From contig NZ_NQJF01000013.1 in NCBI RefSeq assembly GCF_002245495.1, forward strand, positions 62,001 through 126,000: a stretch of DNA of 64,000 nucleotides. Direction: 5' to 3'. The notes under the pieces are model-generated. The model worked only from the letters and a program-made list of their open reading frames with translations, had not been told where the DNA came from and searched no databases. The stretch's first letter is position 1. Every line of letters starts with the position of its first letter. This stretch comes from Oceanimonas baumannii. GTDB taxonomy: Bacteria; Pseudomonadota; Gammaproteobacteria; Enterobacterales; Aeromonadaceae. Below are positions 27,418 to 37,400 of the stretch, in pieces. The position numbers were made by a program, and so were the translations under genes.

Positions 27418-28170
27418 TTAATCTGTCGGCTGCGAATCGTGATGCTCAGGGTGAAAAAAACGGCGAATGTCTTCCGACGGACCCGGCGGGGTGGTATCCA
27501 GGCCCTTGCCCAGTTCTTCAATCAGCAGCCGGAAGCAGCTCATGCGGGCCTGGTGCTTGTTGTTGGCGTCCACCCGGAACCAGGGCGCAGCGTTGTGGTG
27601 AGTATGCTCCAGCAGATCGTCCCGGGCCGCCTGGTATTCGGGCCAGCGGTTCCGGTTGCGCAGATCTTCCGGGGTCAGTTTCCACTGCTTGGCGGGATCC
27701 CTGAAACGGGCTTCGAAGCGTTCCAGCTGGGTATCGGCGCTGATATCCAGCCAGATCTTGACCAGCTGCACATGCTCGGCGGTAATGGCTTGCTCGAATT
27801 CGTTGATCTCCCGGTAGGCCCGCTGCCAGGCATCCGGCTCGGCAAAGCCTTCTACCCGCTCAACCAGTACCCGGCCATACCAGGAGCGATCAAACACTGC
27901 CCAGCGACCCTGCTCGGGAAGCCGTTGCCAGAATCGCTGCAGCCAGTGTTGCCGCTGCTCGCGGATATCGGGAGCTGCGATGGGCCAGACGCTCAGCCAG
28001 CGCGGATCCAGACACCAGCCCAGCCGGCGGATTACTCCTCCTTTGCCGGCGGCATCCTGGCCTTCGAACACGATCACCGCACTTTTTCCCTGGCGGCCCA
28101 TGGCCTGATGGATCAGTGCCAGCTGCTTTTGCAGCGGTTTGAGCTCGTCCTTGTCACGTTGTTTATTCAT
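27418..28170 (-). CDS. ppk2: Polyphosphate kinase 2 family protein
   Basis: 250 aa. PPK2 hallmarks: Walker A GQDAAGKGG (residues 37-45), Walker B/lid FDRSWYGR (93-100) and DISADTQLERFEAR. The family transfers phosphate between polyphosphate and nucleotides (NDP/NMP). Length matches single-domain class I-III enzymes; class cannot be fixed by eye. It stands alone between a receptor pseudogene and an iron-reductase-like operon. Confidence 0.88.
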   Translation of the reverse strand: MNKQRDKDELKPLQKQLALIHQAMGRQGKSAVIVFEGQDAAGKGGVIRRLGWCLDPRWLSVWPIAAPDIREQRQHWLQRFWQRLPEQGRWAVFDRSWYGRVLVERVEGFAEPDAWQRAYREINEFEQAITAEHVQLVKIWLDISADTQLERFEARFRDPAKQWKLTPEDLRNRNRWPEYQAARDDLLEHTHHNAAPWFRVDANNKHQARMSCFRLLIEELGKGLDTTPPGPSEDIRRFFHPEHHDSQPTD

Positions 28171-28424
28171 GGTTGTTCCGGTGGTGGAAGTGAGTGGCCA
28201 AAGGGCTATTTAAGAGTTTCACTGGAAACCATTCAAGTGTCTTGTGTGCAATGGCCTCCGTCTTTTCCGGCACGATGGCCAGCGGCGGTTGTTACCGGGG
28301 AGCTGAGAAAGCTATGCCATCTGCCAGAATGCTTATGCACGCCGCCCAGGCATAGCGTTGATGAATGCGCCTGGTTACAGCGGTCGTTAGACTGCGCTCG
28401 CTCATTGTTGTACAGGACTGACTC

Positions 28425-28700
28425 ATGACGGCCAAGGTTCGATTTCACCTAGACCCCTTTCTCAGGACACTGGTTGCCATCGTTGGTGCGTTCCTGTTGA
28501 CGCGCTGGAGCAGCATTGCGGTGCTGGCATTACCCTGGCCGCCAGAGCAAGCGGTGATGACCGGTATGTTGCTGGGATTTGCCGTTTTTGCGGCCACGGT
28601 TATCTGGGTGTTTGCTGCGGGCAGCCTGCGCAGTGCCTGCCTTGGGCTGCTGCCTGCGGGAGGCTTGCTGATGTATTTCAGTCAGGGGGTAGCCTTGTGA
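28425..28700 (+). CDS. Small membrane protein, DUF3649 family
   Basis: 91 aa with three hydrophobic helices (FLRTLVAIVGAFLLTRWSS; AVMTGMLLGFAVFAATVIWVF; LLPAGGLLMYF). DUF3649 proteins regularly precede PepSY membrane proteins next to siderophore receptors. It overlaps the next gene by 4 bases (GTGA). Function unknown; part of a presumed inner-membrane siderophore-iron release module. Confidence 0.75.
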   Translation: MTAKVRFHLDPFLRTLVAIVGAFLLTRWSSIAVLALPWPPEQAVMTGMLLGFAVFAATVIWVFAAGSLRSACLGLLPAGGLLMYFSQGVAL

Positions 28701-30217
28701 TTGCGCCTTTGGGAGGGCGTGTACGCCAGCGTATGGCGCAGTTGCATCGCTGGACGGGGCTGTTGCTGGGCTGGTTGCTGTTTGTCATTTTTCTGAGCGG
28801 TACGCTGAGCTTCTTTCGTCAGGAAATTTCGCTGTGGATGCAGCCTGAGCGGCCTTTAGTTTCCGAGGCGATCCAGTCCGAGCTGGTGCTTGAGCAGGCC
28901 TCCCGTTACCTGCAGCAGCAGGCTGCCGGTGCCAGTCACTGGACCGTGAAGCTGCCGGACTCGCGTGACGGCCTGGTTCACCTGAACTGGCGGGGTCCCC
29001 TCGGGCAGGGCCAGGCCTCTCTGAACCCGCTTACCGGGGAGGTGATACCGGTCAGGGAAACCCGGGGCGGGGAGTTCTTCTACCGTTTCCATTTCCAGTT
29101 GCACTACCTGCCCGTTCTCTTTGCCCGTTATCTGGTGGGCATCGCGGCCATGTTTATGCTGCTGGCGCTGATCAGCGGCGTCATTACCCACAAGAAAATC
29201 TTTCAGGACTTCTTTACCTTCCGCTCGGGCAAAGGCCAGCGTTCCTGGCTGGATGCACACAATGGCTTTTCTGTGCTCGCGCTGCCTTTCCACCTGATGA
29301 TCACCTACACCGGGCTGGTCACCATGATGGCGCTGTATGTCCCCTGGGGGCTGGACCGGGCTTTTCCGGAGCCGCAGCAGAAACAACATTTGCTCAGCGA
29401 GGTGTTTGCCTTTTTGCCGGCGGAGCCCGGCTCCGGTGAACGGGCCCCGATGGTGGCGTTACCTTCATTGCTGGCTCAGGCTGAGGCACATTGGCAGGGC
29501 GCTGAGGTTGGCCGGGTTCAGGTCTCCAACCCCGGTGACAGATATGCCAAAGTGGTGATGGAAGCCCGCAGCGACCAGCCGGAACAGCTGGGCGTCAGCG
29601 GACATCCGCCATTTCAGGTGTTTGATGGTGTTAGTGGTGAACGGTTGCGGGAGAAAGTCCCGGCACCAGCCTATGATACCTACGGTATTTTGCTGGGGCT
29701 GCACCTGGGGCGCTTTGCCGACTGGCCTGCCCGCTGGCTGTATGCCCTGATGGGGGCTGCGGGGTGCGGCATGCTGGCTTCCGGGTTAATACTCTGGTCG
29801 GTCAAACGACGCGGTAAACCGCAGCATTCCGCTGTCGGATTATGGCTGGTCGACCGGCTTAATCTGACAACCCTGGCCGGTTTTCCGGTAGCGGTCGTGT
29901 CGCTGTTCTGGCTGAACCGGTTGTTGCCCGTGACGTGGCCAGAGCGAGCGCAATGGGAAATTCACGGGCTGTTTATGGTGTGGCTGGGCATGCTTGTTCA
30001 TGCACTTATCCGGCCTTTGCACGCCGGCTGGCGCGAGCAACTGGGGCTGGCCGGCATACTGTTGCTGGGCCTGCCCGTACTGAATCTGGTGACCACGGAA
30101 AGAGGGTTTGTCACCAGCCTGATGGCCGGTGACTGGCTGTTTGTTGGCTTCGATCTGACGTGTCTGGGGCTGGCGGTACTGATGTTCAGATTTGCCCGAC
30201 GGAAGCGAGCATGCTGA
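28697..30217 (+). CDS. PepSY-associated membrane protein (PiuB/FpvG-like ferric reductase candidate)
   Basis: 506 aa. N-terminal helix LHRWTGLLLGWLLFVIFLSGTLSFF carries the conserved His of PepSY_TM proteins; further helices lie at ~150-180, 190-215, 345-370, 400-490, with a periplasmic PepSY region between. Related P. aeruginosa FpvG reduces ferric-pyoverdine in the periplasm. GTG start coupled to DUF3649; overlaps the DUF3325 gene. Confidence 0.85.
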   Translation: MIAPLGGRVRQRMAQLHRWTGLLLGWLLFVIFLSGTLSFFRQEISLWMQPERPLVSEAIQSELVLEQASRYLQQQAAGASHWTVKLPDSRDGLVHLNWRGPLGQGQASLNPLTGEVIPVRETRGGEFFYRFHFQLHYLPVLFARYLVGIAAMFMLLALISGVITHKKIFQDFFTFRSGKGQRSWLDAHNGFSVLALPFHLMITYTGLVTMMALYVPWGLDRAFPEPQQKQHLLSEVFAFLPAEPGSGERAPMVALPSLLAQAEAHWQGAEVGRVQVSNPGDRYAKVVMEARSDQPEQLGVSGHPPFQVFDGVSGERLREKVPAPAYDTYGILLGLHLGRFADWPARWLYALMGAAGCGMLASGLILWSVKRRGKPQHSAVGLWLVDRLNLTTLAGFPVAVVSLFWLNRLLPVTWPERAQWEIHGLFMVWLGMLVHALIRPLHAGWREQLGLAGILLLGLPVLNLVTTERGFVTSLMAGDWLFVGFDLTCLGLAVLMFRFARRKRAC

Positions 30218-30468
30218 TGGCACATCTGGTGGTTTTTATCCTCTCCATGTCCGGGTTTCAGCTGCTGGCGATGGCCACCTCCAGAGGGAGGTTCTGGCGG
30301 CGGCGTGATCTGTTCTGGTCGGGCTGGTTGCTGTTGCTGGCGGGGCTGATGGCGGCACTCAGTGGCTGGCGTCCCGGACTGGGTCTGACATTGTGGCTGG
30401 GATACCTCAGTGCCGGTGCCGGTGTGGTGTTTCTGGTGCGGATCCGGGGACGCCGTGATGCCCGGTAA
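30211..30468 (+). CDS. Small membrane protein, DUF3325 family
   Basis: 85 aa with three hydrophobic helices (LVVFILSMSGFQLLAMA; FWSGWLLLLAGLMAALSGW; LTLWLGYLSAGAGVVFLV). ATG 30211 overlaps the PepSY gene end by 7 bases. DUF3325 is the usual third member of DUF3649-PepSY-DUF3325 operons. Confidence 0.75.
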   Translation: MLMAHLVVFILSMSGFQLLAMATSRGRFWRRRDLFWSGWLLLLAGLMAALSGWRPGLGLTLWLGYLSAGAGVVFLVRIRGRRDAR

Positions 30469-30535
30469 TGCGCTGTTATTCGCAGCCGTTACAACTGTAC
30501 TGCTGGTACTGGCGAAAGCGGCGGCAGGGACCTGA
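30458..30535 (+). CDS. Possible 25-aa hydrophobic micro-protein
   Basis: An ATG at 30458, overlapping the DUF3325 stop by 11 bases in another frame, opens a 25-codon frame (MPGNALLFAAVTTVLLVLAK and five more residues) that is almost entirely one membrane helix. Position at the end of an operon of tiny membrane proteins makes translation plausible. No homologue known to me and no strong RBS. Confidence 0.35.
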   Translation: MPGNALLFAAVTTVLLVLAKAAAGT

Positions 30536-30556
30536 GTTGTTCCTTTTTAATTATTG

Positions 30557-30574
30557 GTCATGATAATCATTTAG
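30557..30574. promoter_or_regulatory. Fur box upstream of the AraC-type regulator
   Basis: GTCATGATAATCATTTAG holds TGATAATCATT, a good Fur-consensus core, 83 bases before the regulator's ATG. Confidence 0.7.
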
Positions 30575-30656
30575 ATTTGTGTTTTTTGCGTTGGCTGAAT
30601 AATATGCGTTATCGACTTATCCCGACGTTCATTCAGCCAGAGTATTGTATCCCCTC

Positions 30657-31586
30657 ATGCCAAGCCGCCATTATCAAGAACCATTGGGCACACAAATCTT
30701 TACACATCAGGATCTGCTTGCCTTCGGCCGGCGGTATGCCCTGGATTACCGTTTTCCTGATCGCTATGGCTCGGGCAATATCCTGCAGGGCCAGGTGGAA
30801 GAGTTCGGATTGCGGCCAGGGATGCAGCTGGTTTGCTCCAATGTCCGGGTTGTTGAGCCCTATGAATCCAGTTCGCTGGATCCCTCTCCACTGAACATCA
30901 TTATCGTACTGCAGGGGCATGTCAGGCTGACGCTGGGGGGGGAAACAGTTGAACTGTCGGAGCAGATGGCGCTGACCCTGAGTCTGGGAAAAGAAGTTCA
31001 GTTTGATGCCTTGCAGCAGGCCGGGCAGAACCTGCGGGTGCTGACCCTGAGTCTGGATCATGCCGCACTGGATCAGCTGCAAGCTCCGATACGTAAGGGC
31101 AACTGGTGGTCCATCTGGCGACTGCCCCCGCATCTGTATCAGGGATTTCAGCTCTTTCGCAACGACATGAGCCTGGCCAGACTCTACCTGGAAGGCCTGA
31201 GCCTGCAGATACTGTCGCAAGGACTGCAGCTCGATGAGCCACGCACCTCACTGTGCGAGGTGCGTATTCACCCTCAGGAGCGGTTGCGCCTGGAATGTGT
31301 TCGGGAGCGGATTGCGGCCCATCCCCAAGAGGAGTACAGCCTCAGCGAGCTGGCACAAACCGCTGCCATGAGTCCGAGCAGCCTGCGCAGAAAATTCAAG
31401 GCCTGTTACGGGCAAACGCTGTTTGATTTCCTGAAAGAACAGCGCCTGCAAATGGCCCGTGACTATCTGCTGAGAGGATTCAGTGTACAGCAAGCGGCGC
31501 ATTTCACCGGCTACAGTTATGCAACCAATTTTACTACCGCCTTCCGCAAGCACTTTGGTGTTGCACCCAGTTCCCTGATCCGCTGA
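30657..31586 (+). CDS. AraC-family regulator, PchR-like
   Basis: About 309 aa. The C-terminal AraC double HTH occupies the last ~100 residues (YSLSELAQTAAMSPSSLRRKFKACYGQ; ATNFTTAFRKHFGVAPS). The N-terminal part resembles siderophore-sensing PchR/YbtA regulators. It lies directly upstream of a ferric-siderophore receptor and downstream of a Fur box, as expected for a ferrisiderophore-activated regulator. ATG 30657 was chosen over TTG 30645. Confidence 0.83.
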   Translation: MPSRHYQEPLGTQIFTHQDLLAFGRRYALDYRFPDRYGSGNILQGQVEEFGLRPGMQLVCSNVRVVEPYESSSLDPSPLNIIIVLQGHVRLTLGGETVELSEQMALTLSLGKEVQFDALQQAGQNLRVLTLSLDHAALDQLQAPIRKGNWWSIWRLPPHLYQGFQLFRNDMSLARLYLEGLSLQILSQGLQLDEPRTSLCEVRIHPQERLRLECVRERIAAHPQEEYSLSELAQTAAMSPSSLRRKFKACYGQTLFDFLKEQRLQMARDYLLRGFSVQQAAHFTGYSYATNFTTAFRKHFGVAPSSLIR

Positions 31587-31749
31587 CTTCATCGCCGGGT
31601 GCATAGGTATCCTGTCATCTGGCATAGCTCAATGGTCAGGGAATATTACAAAATCACCATTCCGTTTGTAGCTGGTTTTGGCCTGGCCTCTTGCGAGGTG
31701 TGGAGGGCAAAGCACGGCGCGATTCCTTATGGTTTGGAGATATACCTGC

Positions 31750-33921
31750 ATGTTCCTTGACTCTTTTGCCTTACACCGGGCGGGCCGCTTTAGCCCGCTG
31801 ATCGCTCCCCTGTTGTTGAGTGTTCCCGTTTCCGCCGAAGAGATCCCTCTGGAACTGAACGTGCTGGACGAAATGGTTGTTACCGGGCGTCAGCTGTCGG
31901 CTGATTCCGAACAGCGCGACAGCTATACCCCCGGGGCCAGCACCACGGCTACCAGTTTACCCTTGTCCATCAAGGAAACGCCTCAGGCCGTCAGTGTGAT
32001 TACGCACCAGCAGATCAAGGACCAGGGCCTGATCACCAGCGGAGAAATTCTGCACCGGGCTCCCGGCGTCTCAATGACCCGCAGCGACAGTAACCGTTTC
32101 AACTATTCCTCCCGCGGTTATTCCATCAGTACCTATCAGTTTGACGGCCTGATGACGCCGATTCAGGGCTACTGGAACTTCGGCGATACGGACTGGGACG
32201 GTGCCATTTATGACCGGATAGAAGTAGTCCGTGGCGCAACAGGGCTGCTGACGGGCGCAGGTGACCCTTCCGCCAGTGTTAACTTCATTCGTAAAAAACC
32301 ATTACCGGAGTTCGCCGCGCGTGTCAGTGGAGATCTCGGGAGCTGGGACCAGCGACGTTTGATGGCTGATGTGTCTGCTCCGCTGGGAGATTCAGGCCGG
32401 ACCGCGGTACGTTTGATTGCTGTACGCGACCGGCAGGACACTCATGTCGACAATATGGAGCACGACAAGGAAACCTACTACGGTGTAATTAACTCACAAC
32501 TGACGCCTAACACGGATGTCAGCCTGGGCGTGGAATACCAGCATAACCAGACCGATGGCGCCGGTGGCGGGTTTCCCATGTTTTATGCGGATGGCAGCCA
32601 GACCGACTTTGATCATTCTGCCTCCAACAACACTCGCTGGTCCCGCTTTTTTAACGAAACCACCAGGGCGTTCATCGATGTGAATCACTTTCTGGACAAT
32701 AGCTGGCGACTGCGGGCGGCCTATAGCTATGATGATGGCAACTATGGTCTGACCTATCTTTTCCGAAGCGGTTTTCCGGATCGGCACACCGGTGAAGGCA
32801 TGTCCGCCTATTTCGCCAACTACCGGGGAGATCGCCGTCGCCAGGATGTGCATTTCACCGCAGAGGGGCCGTTTGAACTCCTTGGCCGCGATCATGAAGC
32901 CGCCTTCGGCTGGGTGCGAACCCAGGACGATCTCGACATGCGCCTGGCTTCACCAGCCGGAGCGACGCCGGACATCGGTGCTTATATTAACGGACAGGGT
33001 GCTCCCGTGGCCGAACCCGAGTGGGGCGCATACGGCAGCGTTGATGACAGCAAGCTGGTGCAGAGCGGTGCCTATGCTGTCAGCCGGTTGTCACTGGCCG
33101 ATCCCCTGCATCTGGTTGCCGGTATCCGGCTCAGCAACTGGGAGCTTGAACAGGTCTATTTCGGGGACGAGCGACAATATTCCTACAATAATGAGCTGAC
33201 CCCTTATGCCGGCCTGATATACGACTTCAACGATCGCGTCAGTGGCTATGTCAGCTATACCGAGATTTTTCAGACCCAGAACGTACGTTCCGCAGACGGC
33301 TCTTTGCTGGATCCCATCACAGGTCGCAACTATGAGGTGGGCCTGAAAGCGACATTGGCGGATGAACTGGAAATGAACCTGGCTGTTTTCCGAAGTGAGC
33401 AGAATGGGCTGGGTGAAGCCATTCCGGGTGAAACCGTGAACGGTCGTCCAGACACCCAGGCCTATCGGGCCACCGATGGTGCTACAGTCGAAGGCTTTGA
33501 AACCGAACTGGTTGGCAGTTTGGCCCCGGGCTGGAATCTCAATGCCAGCTTTACACTGGCGAATCCGATAAGTGCAGACGGGGACCGCATGAATACCACG
33601 CACCCGAGGCAGCAGGCCAAGCTGTTTACCAGCTATCAGTTTGACGGTGACTGGCACCCGCTCCGCCTTGGCGGCGGCCTGCGCTGGCAGAGCAAAATCT
33701 ACCGGGATACCCGCGGACCGGCTGGCACAACACGCCTGACCCAGGGCAGTTATTCAGTGGTCGACCTGATGGCCCGCTATGACATCACCCCGGAGCTCAG
33801 TGCCCAGCTGAACCTGAACAATGTGTTTGATAAGGAGTATCACGATCAGGTGGGGTTCTACAGCCAGGGCTGGTGGGGTGAACCACGTAACCTTCGCCTG
33901 TCGCTGAGCTACGACTTCTAA
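31750..33921 (+). CDS. TonB-dependent ferric-siderophore receptor (FpvA/FhuE-like)
   Basis: 723 aa. Signal peptide to about SVPVSAE, TonB-box-like DEMVVTG, plug (SIKETPQAVSVITHQQIKDQ; APGVSMTRSD; YDRIEVVRGATGLLTGAGDPSASVNFIRK), barrel ending LRLSLSYDF with a terminal Phe. The L-L-T-G-A-G-D-P-S-A motif is typical of FpvA/FhuE/FoxA (hydroxamate/pyoverdine) receptors. No N-terminal STN domain. No siderophore synthesis genes are visible, so a xenosiderophore is likely. ATG 31750 with GGAGA upstream. Confidence 0.87.
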   Translation: MFLDSFALHRAGRFSPLIAPLLLSVPVSAEEIPLELNVLDEMVVTGRQLSADSEQRDSYTPGASTTATSLPLSIKETPQAVSVITHQQIKDQGLITSGEILHRAPGVSMTRSDSNRFNYSSRGYSISTYQFDGLMTPIQGYWNFGDTDWDGAIYDRIEVVRGATGLLTGAGDPSASVNFIRKKPLPEFAARVSGDLGSWDQRRLMADVSAPLGDSGRTAVRLIAVRDRQDTHVDNMEHDKETYYGVINSQLTPNTDVSLGVEYQHNQTDGAGGGFPMFYADGSQTDFDHSASNNTRWSRFFNETTRAFIDVNHFLDNSWRLRAAYSYDDGNYGLTYLFRSGFPDRHTGEGMSAYFANYRGDRRRQDVHFTAEGPFELLGRDHEAAFGWVRTQDDLDMRLASPAGATPDIGAYINGQGAPVAEPEWGAYGSVDDSKLVQSGAYAVSRLSLADPLHLVAGIRLSNWELEQVYFGDERQYSYNNELTPYAGLIYDFNDRVSGYVSYTEIFQTQNVRSADGSLLDPITGRNYEVGLKATLADELEMNLAVFRSEQNGLGEAIPGETVNGRPDTQAYRATDGATVEGFETELVGSLAPGWNLNASFTLANPISADGDRMNTTHPRQQAKLFTSYQFDGDWHPLRLGGGLRWQSKIYRDTRGPAGTTRLTQGSYSVVDLMARYDITPELSAQLNLNNVFDKEYHDQVGFYSQGWWGEPRNLRLSLSYDF

Positions 33922-34263
33922 AAGAGAACGCATGCCCCTGGCTGCAAGGGTATAAACCGGCGACTGGTTCTCCCGCAAAGTGAGCAGACTGCACCTTGAT
34001 GTTCTGTGGAGGAAATAGATGAAGAGGACAGTCGCCGTATTTTGGGTGCCGGGAAGAAGTCCTGAACCAGCTTATTGCTACAGGCCGCGGCATCACTACT
34101 GCAGCCATCGGTTCTCCCCAACGCGTGGAATGCATACCGGTGCGGCCATGAAATAGCCCCTGATATTGCTCAACCCGTTGCTGTGGCGCCAGCTTCCGCT
34201 GTCTGGGAACAGGCTTGGTCCGCAGTCGTTCCTGACTGCGAACTATAAACAGACCAACACCAC
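33922..34263. other. Non-coding interval between siderophore receptor and the island boundary
   Basis: No convincing gene. One perfect hairpin CGCAGTC/GACTGCG (34221-34227, 34234-34240) is present without a T run. If the island had not inserted, this sequence would lie immediately downstream of mnmE. Confidence 0.6.
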
Positions 34264-34286
34264 CGCTTTACTTCCCGATACAAAAA
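34264..34286 (+). repeat. Island end, left copy of the 23-bp mnmE attachment repeat
   Basis: 23 bases identical to 43057-43079, including TTACTTCCCGATACAAAA, the reverse complement of the mnmE 3' end (codons for F-C-I-G-K-stop region). It lies outside any gene here. SGI1-family and other islands are known to use this 3' end of mnmE (trmE/thdF) as attB. Confidence 0.85.
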
Positions 34287-34457
34287 GTAAAAATGCCCTT
34301 AATATCATATAGATAGATTCTTTCTGGAGTGCATGCGGGGAAAGTGCTTTAAATGATAATTGCAAGCTAGATCACAGTTTCTTGCTATCTAGCTCTTTAT
34401 CTAGTGTTTCTCTTTCCTTGTTCAGATGAGCCCGATTTTTTGTAACTTATACAAGCT
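34287..34457. other. A+T-rich island left end, non-coding
   Basis: Between the left repeat and the SIR2 stop. Contains an 8-bp inverted repeat AGCTAGAT/ATCTAGCT (34365-34372, 34387-34394), which could be a recombinase arm site or a weak terminator. No gene seen. Confidence 0.5.
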
Positions 34458-37400
34458 CTATAAATCTGATATTCCAGCAAATCTAACTTCTGGAAGAGGA
34501 TCTTGTTTAGCTTCTTCTAAAACTCGGAGTAACTCACCATTCTTGTCTTGGCTCCTGCTAAGGACATCTCTTGCCAGCCTGACACATGCTGCACGGACAA
34601 GCGAAATGCTAACGGAATCTCTGTTGGATGAAGAAATGTCACCATACCCAGTATTATCAAAGATAACGGGTAAAATCTCGATCAATGACCCAATATTTTC
34701 ATCGGAGAGATATCCCTTGTTATGCATTTGATTGGCAGTCCAAAGTAGGGCTGGTAAACCGCTCATGCGATTCGACCCTATAAGATAAATAAGTCTCAAT
34801 ATTAGTCTGTTAAGAGCTGGCTGTTCTTCCAGATCTCTCCACGTTAAGAGAGCAAAGGATACCTGTGCTAATTTGTTTGCCTCTCTTGCTTGCAGGCCCT
34901 GTCTGATTAATTTTTCCACTGGGTTTATAAAAGTCGCGTTCGCAGCAGCAAAATAGGAAAATGCGCTTAGAGTCTCAGGTGCGTAAACCGCTGTATAAAA
35001 ATCATATAGTTTTGTGAAGTTATCTTTAGTTAATGCCTCTGATGGCAGTGCTGGAACAATGGAAAGTGCTAATACTTTACCGATCAGCTCAGCAGTTTGT
35101 TTTTCTTCTTGCTTAGAACGACCGAATATATCGTTGTGATTTTCCTTAGGCCTCCAAACGACCATTTTTTCGAAGTAGTTGATAGCTTGCGCTTCTGACG
35201 GGAGTTCCGTGATATTTTCCGCTTGGGCGACGTTGGCAATGTTTGCTAAAAATTCTTGGTTAAAAAGAGCACCATCTTCCGATTCAAATAAATAACGTCT
35301 TATGAGAGATTTTACAGCAGGATAATCTAATGCGGGGAACGCAAGAAGTGCATATCTGAGCAATCCAGTTTCAGGAATAGTCTGATAGTCGGGGTCAGTT
35401 CCCCATAATTTTTCTGCAATTTTATTGTGCTCTGCTTTGGTTAGGAAATTCGTCTTAATTAAAGGAAGTAGACGTAAAAGAGCTGGAGCGCTTTGAGATG
35501 AGCACGGCGATATACTGTCTATTATTTCGTCTATACGACGGTCAAGTATCGTATTTTGCTCTCTTTTACCAGGATTCTTTATTACCGGATTAGCCCATTT
35601 ATCGTAGTTTTTTGGTCCTATTTCAGTTTGAAGTGGAAACGATAAGGCTTCCAGTAGTAGGTCTGGATGCTGCGACTCAGGAATGCTTTCTAGTGTAAAT
35701 TTAGTCAGGTGATTGAGTGCATCAAAAAGCCAGAGATGATGAAACTCAGGCTTCTTGCCAAGAGACACAGCCAAGTAGAAGAGCTCTTTTGCCTGCTCAG
35801 GTGTTGCACGCACTGATACACGAGCCAAAACTTCTATAAATACTCGCAATCGGTCAATAGCATCATTTCTAATGCTTCCAGATGTACCCGTCCACTTCTC
35901 GCTCCAATACTTGATTGCTAGCACGCATTGCCTCAGTAAAAAATCTACATCTTCCTCCGGCAGACATGCAACCTGAACTCTGGAAAATACTTTTTTCAAT
36001 ACATCCGATGTATCACTGTTTGCGGCACGAATAGCCAATGAGAAACGATGAATATTATCAACCCCTTCTAAATCAACAAGCTTAGCTGCCTGTTCAACAA
36101 GAAAGCTAACGCCATGCCACCGTATAGGCATACCTACAGCGCCGGTAACCCCTTCGAATATAAGTAAAGAGTGTAATTCATTGCTAAAAGTTACTGTGTT
36201 AGAGTTGTCCTTATAGCGACCTGGTTCGAATGATGGCTCGATCGTATGTTGTTTTTGCTGTTTATCCAAATCCTTGGTAATACGCTCTCTGATATGCTCA
36301 ATATGATCCCAAGGGTTACATTTTTGGTCTTGGTGGTGAGAAGGAAAAGCTTTAAACTCTCCCTTTGGTAACCAAGCTTTAATTCCTCTTATTAACCAGT
36401 GAGCCCAAGCTAAGCGAGAAAGTATATGGAGCGAATTTCGGTCATTTCGATATTGGCCAAGAAGCATCCGATATGCTTCCGATACCAATTCTTCGCCTCT
36501 ATAAAACTCCCCAAGCTCGGCAAGCAATGACGCTTTTTTTAACTTCCAAACGGGGTTGTTGCTAGTAATTTTCTCAACGTGCTTCTCTAAAGCTGAGTAG
36601 TCGAATTTGTCTCGTGCAATGATAGCGTTATGGTACGCAAGTTCGTCGCTGCTTTCTGGCCAGTATTTTTCGCCTTTTTCCAATATGACCCTCGTTGTCT
36701 GAGTCATAGGGTTAGCTTCTGGGTTGTCCATCCAGCGGGTATTTTTCAGAAGTAACAGGGCGACTTCCAATTGCTGTTTCTTGGTTAGTGAGCAGGGAGT
36801 ATCAGGGTCACATACTGTCAGCAGTTCTTGAGCCAACCAAGACGGTATAGCCTGATAAGTCATGCTGTAATTCCAGGTAATTTCGTACAATAGTTTTGCA
36901 CGACTATCTGCTGTCATTTGTGCCAAGTTTTGTGGTGTAGGCAAAGGATCTTGTATGCGGTTTTGTAGTTGCCAGCGTATTCCGTAAGGACAAACCAACC
37001 AGTCCGGATAGGTAGCTCTGTCTTCTTCCAATATGGGTAGATGCCCCTCAAGTAGTTTTGCAGCATATGCTGGGTCCTGATGGAATTTTTTGATTTTATC
37101 CCCAGTCAATGCACTACGTTGGAGCCGTGTTGGTAGCCACTCACAAGCAGGCTTAGGCCTTAGATCTTGCAATGCTTGAATAAATATTTCTGTAGCTTCT
37201 AAATGTCTAGTATCGTGCCCATCATGGTCAGCCACTAAATCGTATAAGTCGATAGGCGCTACATTGATGGATTCGAGGTATTTCCGCTTTGCTGAGTTTA
37301 ATCCCAAGGCTCCGACAAGGTAGATGCGCCTGGAGTGGCTCGCCAGATGATCTCTTACCCATCCAGCCCATTGCAGAAAATTGGGATCATCGCCGGAGAA

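Noticed and set aside
34221-34240. Perfect 7-bp hairpin as a terminator
   Set aside because: No T tract on either strand; kept only as a note in the intergenic description.
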